Source of the DNA: Symbiodinium kawagutii
Lineage: Eukaryota > Sar > Dinophyceae > Suessiales > Symbiodiniaceae
DNA: 64,000 nucleotides
Direction: 5' to 3'
Assembly (NCBI GenBank): GCA_009767595.1
Contig: VSDK01013179.1
Span: forward strand, 1-64,000
This document shows positions 58,549 to 64,000 of this stretch, piece after piece (position 1 is the stretch's first letter; every line of letters begins with the position of its first letter). The position numbers and the translations under genes are program-made. The notes beneath the pieces were generated by a model. The model was not told the DNA's origin. It saw only the letters and a list, made by a program, of their open reading frames with translations, and searched no databases.

Positions 58549-61480
58549 CTGGACATCTTGCCGTCCGTGGCAGAGATAAAAGGACCCCGTGGCGCTGGCG
58601 CGGCGCGCCCCAGGAAGCAACCAACCTGCCAGGTGATGTCACCAGCATGGGGATGTGTAGCAATGTTGTAGATGCAATGTTAATATTGAAATAGTATGAT
58701 ATTGTAAAGAGTATTATTGAAAGAGTATTATATTGAAATATAGTAAAAGAGTATTATCATATATTGAAATACGATTGAAAGAGTATTATATTGAAATATA
58801 ATCAGTAAAAGATGTATGTTATATGTAGCAATATTACATGCCAGTAACACAATGTAAACATTTATATAATGGAGCAAACCCTGATTGGTATAGTATAGTA
58901 TGTGATATCATGCAATTATTGACACTGTAAATACGTAGTAAGCATAAAATTGTTGAAGCATCAAACTTACTCAACCACCATTGGCTATCATTCAATCCCC
59001 CATCAGTCACCGTGGATCCCTGCCTGAGATCGCAATGCATCCAGCCAAGGGTTTCCTTGGCAAAGCAAGCAGGAGCATTGGTGAATGTTTATAGTATAAT
59101 ATTCTTGCCATGATGGAATTTGTCCATATATTTATGACTCTTAACTTTAGTATTTGTTGTAGATTGATTATGATACACTTTTAATTAGGATAATATATTG
59201 TCATGATATATGATTATGGAAAACTATTTCTGATAGCAAGAAGGATTTTTGCCCGATGGGTGATCATAACTATGGAAATAATCATCATACTAGGAACTAT
59301 CAGCTGAGTATTTGCGTGCGTATGATCATCAAAACTAGTTGATCAATCTAAAACTAACATTGATCATCACCTAGGTGAATTGTTCACAAATGCTCAAGTT
59401 GATCTGGGTCATCATTACATCTTTCTTTTGTCAATGATCATGATTACGGAAAAAGGGTGTTTCATTCTTGGATCAAGCATGGATGATTAAGGCTAAACAT
59501 ATGACTAGTTGCTGGTTCACAAATTGTTAGTGGTCGTTGACAATGGCCAACTCTTGGCTCATTCATGCTTAATCAGTGATTAATGCATGCTTATGGAATC
59601 TTAAGAATGGGAGATGGGAACCATCAAAATCATTTCAAGATCTGCTCGAAAAGGCTAGAGTGTAACATGAATAATTATGAAATTCCAATGGGAGGATCAA
59701 ACTGGGCAATAAATGATGGTTGCTGCCACTTCATGAAATTGGAGACTGGTAAATCACCAGCAAGAACATGGACACTGATGATTGGTCATTGACGGCCCTA
59801 TGGTTGCCCTGATGGTTTAGACATCAGGAAGCTCAATCATCAACTAACAGCTGTTCTAACATGTTCCAGCACGCGGTGCCGTCAAATAGTTTCTTCGGAC
59901 AACAATCAGCCACAACAGCAGTTGTAATAATCCTTCCTAGTGAAGACTGTGCTAACCGTACCATACTAAATAAATCTAAAAACAAAGTGTAAGCAAGAGA
60001 AACAGTCACGAAGAATGACAACAACATTGACAACAACAAACATCAATATTTACAGCAGCGACAGCATCAGGACCTACAAGAGCTGCTCACTTCTCACTTA
60101 TCTTTTCACTGGTGAAGCTGCTTGAAGATCAGTTCAGGGGCTGGTTCACCAACTACGGGGTCCTCAAAGGGGTGATGGACCAGCATCAACATTTGATGAG
60201 GGCTTTTTGACCGTTCATTCCTGCCAAAGGTATGGGGAAGCGGAAGTTGGACTGTCCATAGATTCTGGGGTATCTTGGTGACTAACTCCACTGAACTCCC
60301 AGTTCCAACATTTGACCGGTCAAAACAGCCAAATTGCAAGGGCCTCCAAGAATTAAACTCAAGGCCTGCATTCACCGTTCTATTTTGGTCGTCATAGCCG
60401 TTTGGTCCTCGAATGCCTCGGGCATACTGCACCCGGGCCGCGACGCGGCCCATCACTGCGAGCCACGGATATTCCGCAACACTCTGCAAAGCGCATGCAG
60501 CTCCCTGAGGCCACAGGTAGCTGAACGTTTACCGTACTAAGTTGTGCCAGCAAAACAAAAACAGCAGGGAGATGATGGCAAGTTGATGCTTGTATAGCCA
60601 TCAGCAGGGAGACTGCAACAATCACTGGCGAATTGAGATGGTTGTTCCCAACACACAGCTTCAGCTTATGATCCTCTTCCGCATGGGCGTCCCTTTTGGC
60701 TGCGACAAAGCTTCGTTTCATGTTTAAACTTCTTATGAGCTGGCAACTTTCCAGCACACGTCTTTTCACTTTCAAAAACCTGCAGATTTCTTGGTCTCGG
60801 TAGAGTTATGGTTGAACACTATGCACTTTACACGTGCCGTCGCTGCAAACATGTTGCTACCTACGGAGACGACTTGAGTGCCAAATGATCCTAAGAAGTG
60901 CTGGCGATTCCAACAATGTGGACTCCTGGACACTCTCTACCAGGTTTATCCAAGCTCAAAGCCATGGGTAGAATCAAGTACTGAACCATCACTAACCGCT
61001 ATTTATCATCATCAAACATCATTATTGTTGCTCAATTAGATCCCAATTATTGCCGGATATCAATGGTTCTTAAGGATGAGTATCTGTTATCATGGTTGCA
61101 ATAATTTTGATTTCAATCCTATTGAATCCCTATCAGAAATTACTAACCATCGTTCATGTTTTTTCTACTTTACCTACTAGTAGCAGCTTTAAATCCCTAT
61201 AAATGCCGAAACAAATTGGCTGGTCATTACTGGTCCTTCACTAGCTTGCTTTTGCCTATCAAGAAATCACTAAACCCTCGGCAAACCTCCATAAATGCTA
61301 TAAATCCCCACAAATTATCTATCTGAAGCAAAAAATCATCAAAACATCACTCAAAAATCTCCACAAACCCCTACAAGTCGCTATAAAATCCCCATTTCCC
61401 TATCAACAGCTTCCCCATATCGCACCTGTGAGTAGCCTCCCAGGATCACGCTCCTCGAATCCTCAGGGAGTTTCCCTCGC
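58549..61480 (-). CDS. Exons of an acyl-protein-thioesterase/carboxylesterase-like serine hydrolase
   Basis: Three minus-strand exons carry landmarks of the phospholipase/carboxylesterase (APT) family of alpha/beta hydrolases. The first, about 61480-61426, ends RSVILGGYSQ before a GT donor; this is the nucleophile elbow (G-x-S-x-G completed by the next exon). The second, 60504-60433, is in matching phase 0 and begins GAACALQSVAEYPWLAVM. The third, 58625-58549, reads WLLPGARR and SFYLCHGRQDVQ, the strand carrying the catalytic Asp (family pattern HGxxDxxVP). The family removes acyl groups from proteins or lipids in the cytosol. The phase between exons 2 and 3 does not match directly, so a microexon or another splice site must exist. 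N-terminal exons (oxyanion region) and the His exon were not found. 57718-57880 holds another minus-strand exon-like stretch (DPMGSQDLLAKMA). Confidence 0.45.
58670..60430. other. AT-rich intron-like stretch
   Basis: Lies between the second and third hydrolase exons. Contains a degenerate ATTGAAAGAGTATTAT tandem repeat at 58680-58810. Confidence 0.4.
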
Positions 61481-61795
61481 CCCGTGGCGGGTTGAGGGGT
61501 ACCATGGCCATGGGTACCTGGTTGGTCCTCTCTGCAAAAATATGCGCACGTTGATCAACTATCCAAATACATTTGGGAAAATCAACATGTTAAAACCACC
61601 AACCAGATATATGATATATCCAAATAGCATAATTAAGTACGACTGGATGCTCATCCCACTTGGCGAGGTCTAAGATTGATTCCGAGTAGGATAAGCCTAT
61701 CCCTCTTTAAGAAGCCAAGTACATTTAGCAGCCCAGTCCCTACTCACAAGACTTGAACAAGTTTCCTGGCACACAAAAGAAATCCATACACCTCG

Positions 61796-61893
61796 TGGTT
61801 TCTCAAAATCGAGGCCCTAAACCATCCAGTTTATTGACCGCTTATTGTAATGAACCAACCGTTTTTGGAGTCCCTATTTTGAGAACCCCCCAC
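61796..61893. repeat. MITE-like ~100-bp repeat
   Basis: GGTTTCTCAAAATCGAGGCC ... ACCATCCAGTTTATTGACCG ... TCCCTATTTTGAGAACCCCC. Confidence 0.65.
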
Positions 61894-62124
61894 CTAGTGG
61901 TTCTTTTGACCACGGACAATCCGAAAGGGTGATAAACAGCACCAGGAATCTGCTCACCAAAAATGACCTAGTCACGCTCGGGGAATGGGCAAGTAAATGT
62001 TAGGGTTCTCTATTGTCCGCCTTGCATCCGCTACCCATGAAAAAGGCTTAGTAGGTATTTGAGTCCGGGTGGCATGGGAGGTCACGGGTAGCTATATCAT
62101 TGGGGTGTTGTGCTATTACTAAAA

Positions 62125-62210
62125 TGGTGGTTTCTCAAAATAGGGGCCCCAAAAATCTGTGGTTTCTTACAAGAAATGACTATTAATGGCTGATTGGGGG
62201 TGAGAAATCG
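62125..62210. repeat. MITE-like repeat truncated at the copia element
   Basis: TGGTGGTTTCTCAAAATAGG ... AAATGACTATTAATGGCTGA ... GGGGGTGAGAAATCG. The right end lacks the usual CCCCTATTT. Confidence 0.65.
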
Positions 62211-62211
62211 A

Positions 62212-62385
62212 TGAGTTGCTCACCACTATCCATGGCTATCCGTTAGCTCTCGGCACGAATCCCTTGTGTGTACCAGCAACCGCTCGTGGACAAAAGCGGT
62301 CTGCTCTCTTTCTGTGTCTTGGTTTGGTTGTCACCGTGGTTTTACTTGTTCTTTGCCTGCCCCTACCGTGGTTCTTGATTCCGCA
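62212..62385 (+). repeat. Candidate 5' LTR (about 174 bp)
   Basis: The stretch starts TGAGTTGCTC just beyond the preceding repeat and ends ATTCCGCA directly before the putative primer site. The 3' partner is outside the window, so the limits are tentative. Confidence 0.35.
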
Positions 62386-62403
62386 TGGTAGCGGAGCCCG
62401 GTT
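62386..62403 (+). promoter_or_regulatory. Putative primer-binding site for initiator tRNA-Met
   Basis: TGGTAGCGGAGC begins immediately after a CA dinucleotide. Eukaryotic copia elements commonly use TGGTA(G/T)C-type sites complementary to initiator tRNA-Met; the match here is by resemblance only. Confidence 0.4.
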
Positions 62404-62456
62404 CGGGCAGGGCCAGTGGTTGTTTGTGATTGGTTTGGTTTTGGTAGGGTGTCGCC

Positions 62457-64000
62457 ATGGCATCATCAAGTGCTGGGAAAGAGTTTGAGTCTGTGGACTT
62501 CAAATATCCAAGTTGGGACGGTGATTGGTCCACATTTCAGGACTACGTTTTCAGGGTTGAACTGAAAGCTGATGGCACGAAGGCTGAAGATCTAGCTTTG
62601 CTGGGGCCAAAGTTGGCAGGAAATTTGACCGGTAGAGCCTTTGATGCCATTGGAGATATCTCCAGAGTGGATCTCAAGGCTTCTGATGGCTACAAGTACC
62701 TGCTTCGTCACCTGGAATCCAAGAGAGGGAAAGAACGTGTTGATGTTTTAGGAGATGCATTTGCTGAATTCTTTGTCAAGAAGGCAACTCAGAGGAAGGA
62801 AGGAGAGGAATTGCAGGACTACGAACTGAGATTCAAATCCATGGTACGTAAGTTGGACAAAGCCGTAAAGGACTCTGGTTCAGAAGGAAGAATTCCGCAG
62901 GAATTGTACGGCTGGTGTTTGATTCACATGTACATGCGAATGGAACCATCCGACATCGCAAACATCAGAGGAAGAGCTGAATCCTATCGACTGGAACATG
63001 TGCTTTCGGCGTTGCATCGCATGTGGAGTGGAGGCAGCCTCACTCTCAAGGATGCTGAGAAGAAGAAGAAGCAGACAGGACACACACTGCTTGCCGGAGA
63101 TGAAGATTTTCCTTATGGTGATGATCCCTATGTTGATCCAGTTTACTATGGAGGTGAAGATGAAGAAGAGGATGAGTACCCCATGGACTTCGATGAAGCA
63201 GCTGCCTGGTATCATGAATTGGCAGTGGCGTTTCAACAGTCACCGGAAGATGAGGAAATTTATGCCAGCTTTCAAGAAGCTAGACGAGCTCTTGACAGAG
63301 CTCGAGTCTCGCGAGGCTTCTACCCCATGAAAGGCAGCAATTTCGGATCCATGCGAGGAGGAAAAGGCTATGGAAACTGGAATGCGAAGGGAAGAGGAAA
63401 AGGTTTTGGCAAACCAGGAAAAGGCACCGGTGGACCTTCTGACTTTAGTGACAAAATTTGCATGCGATGTGGAAAGAAAGGCCACATAGCAAGGATGTGT
63501 CCACAAAGGGCTCCTGAAGGAAAGCCCAGCTCAGCATCTGGAAATGGAAAGATCGGTTATGTTGGCACTATTTTTACTGTCAACGAGACCAAGCATGATC
63601 ACTGGGAGATCGACGAAGTGAATGGTGTGGCAGTGAGACACCATGTATGCCCTCGGAAGCGCTACTTCACTCCCGATCAAGATGCTGGCTCTGTGGATTT
63701 GGATGCTTTGAGTGTCCAAAGGGAGACAGTGATGCACATTCCAGGCCAAGAAGTTGCAGTAGTTCAAGATGATTGGACTCTTCCAGCCGCACATCATCTC
63801 CAGACCAATGTGATGTGGACTGGAGAAACCCGTTTCTACATGAAGAAATCAGCAGGAGAGAAGCACGTGACCTTCGAAGATGACATGACAGACCAGAAAG
63901 TGGCACCTGAGTGTCCAGGCACCACAGCGCCCACGGAGTCTACTGGCATGCGAGATGAGATGAAGACTCCAGTTGAAATTCCAAAGGATGAAACTGGCGA
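62457..64000 (+). CDS. gag: Copia-type Gag polyprotein (N-terminal part, open at window end)
   Basis: An ATG at 62457 opens 514 codons with no stop before 64000. Residues about 13-190 match the gag fold typical of dinoflagellate copia elements (YPSWDGDWSTFQDYVFRV; ALLGPKLAGNLTGRAF; YLLRHLESKRGKERVDVLGD; EPSDIANIRGRAESYRLEHV). An acidic linker (about 215-245) and a KG/RG-rich basic stretch (about 300-325) follow. A CCHC zinc knuckle sits at C335, C338, H343 and C348 (CMRCGKKGHIARMC). Gag packages the element RNA into particles. The part after residue ~365 is probably the start of the protease region, but no D(S/T)G motif is seen before the window ends. The start is supported by the upstream primer site. 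Confidence 0.85.
   Translation, partial: MASSSAGKEFESVDFKYPSWDGDWSTFQDYVFRVELKADGTKAEDLALLGPKLAGNLTGRAFDAIGDISRVDLKASDGYKYLLRHLESKRGKERVDVLGDAFAEFFVKKATQRKEGEELQDYELRFKSMVRKLDKAVKDSGSEGRIPQELYGWCLIHMYMRMEPSDIANIRGRAESYRLEHVLSALHRMWSGGSLTLKDAEKKKKQTGHTLLAGDEDFPYGDDPYVDPVYYGGEDEEEDEYPMDFDEAAAWYHELAVAFQQSPEDEEIYASFQEARRALDRARVSRGFYPMKGSNFGSMRGGKGYGNWNAKGRGKGFGKPGKGTGGPSDFSDKICMRCGKKGHIARMCPQRAPEGKPSSASGNGKIGYVGTIFTVNETKHDHWEIDEVNGVAVRHHVCPRKRYFTPDQDAGSVDLDALSVQRETVMHIPGQEVAVVQDDWTLPAAHHLQTNVMWTGETRFYMKKSAGEKHVTFEDDMTDQKVAPECPGTTAPTESTGMRDEMKTPVEIPKDETG

Larger units (their letters stand above)
62212..64000 (+). mobile_element. 5' portion of a Ty1/copia-like LTR retrotransposon, cut by the window end
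   Basis: A gag ORF with CCHC knuckle is preceded by a tRNA-Met-like primer site and a sequence that could be a short 5' LTR beginning TG and ending CA. It starts immediately after a degenerate copy of the ~100-bp MITE-like repeat (62125-62210). Protease, integrase and RT would lie beyond 64000. Confidence 0.7.

Overview
The window looks like nuclear DNA of a dinoflagellate, most likely a Symbiodiniaceae-type or related species. The reasons are: a long multi-ORF non-LTR retroelement of the kind abundant in those genomes; a Ty1/copia gag typical of them; short exons stranded in large repeat-filled introns, some with GC-AG boundaries; and no bacterial operon structure. There is no rRNA, recognisable tRNA or CRISPR array. 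One 100-base N gap (33630-33729) shows this is a scaffold.

Layout. 1-17.6 kb: repeat-rich DNA of degenerate AACCATCA/TGGTTGATG low-complexity sequence, AT microsatellites and ~100-bp MITE-like repeats, with a few GC-rich islands that look like single exons. 17.6-29.5 kb (minus strand): an apparently full-length ~11.9-kb non-LTR retrotransposon with four ORFs. These are a RanBP2-finger/helical ORF1, ORF2 and ORF3 sharing a repeated ~85-residue module, and a 1962-aa ORF4 with RNase H, APE-like endonuclease, reverse transcriptase, two zinc fingers and a C-terminal cytosine-methyltransferase-like domain. It is bounded by an 11-bp target-site duplication and sits inside a copy of a small repeat. 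29.5-37.4 kb: repeats, the gap and no convincing gene. 37.4-40.4 kb: two minus-strand gene models read across introns, including a complete 114-aa secreted-type protein in three exons. 42-46 kb: minisatellites, hairpin and palindrome arrays. 46.4-47.6 kb: a three-exon minus-strand gene (369 aa, W/K/E-rich then RS- and KG-rich) with GC-AG introns, set among 18-bp hairpin repeats. 49.3-56.5 kb and 58.5-61.5 kb: minus-strand exon series, the second being pieces of an acyl-protein-thioesterase/carboxylesterase-type hydrolase. 62.2-64.0 kb: the 5' end of a Ty1/copia-like LTR element (LTR end, tRNA-Met-like primer site, gag with CCHC knuckle) running off the window.

The retroelement is the main system. 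ORF1 plausibly packages RNA, ORF4 supplies nicking, reverse transcription and RNase H, and the methyltransferase-like tail suggests modification of DNA or nucleic acid linked to transposition. Each downstream ORF lies in the -1 frame of the preceding one, with a TGATG stop-start overlap at the first junction, so expression probably relies on reinitiation or frameshifting. Spliced genes were recovered by hand from splice sites and reading phase. Their functions are mostly unknown and no expression evidence is available here.
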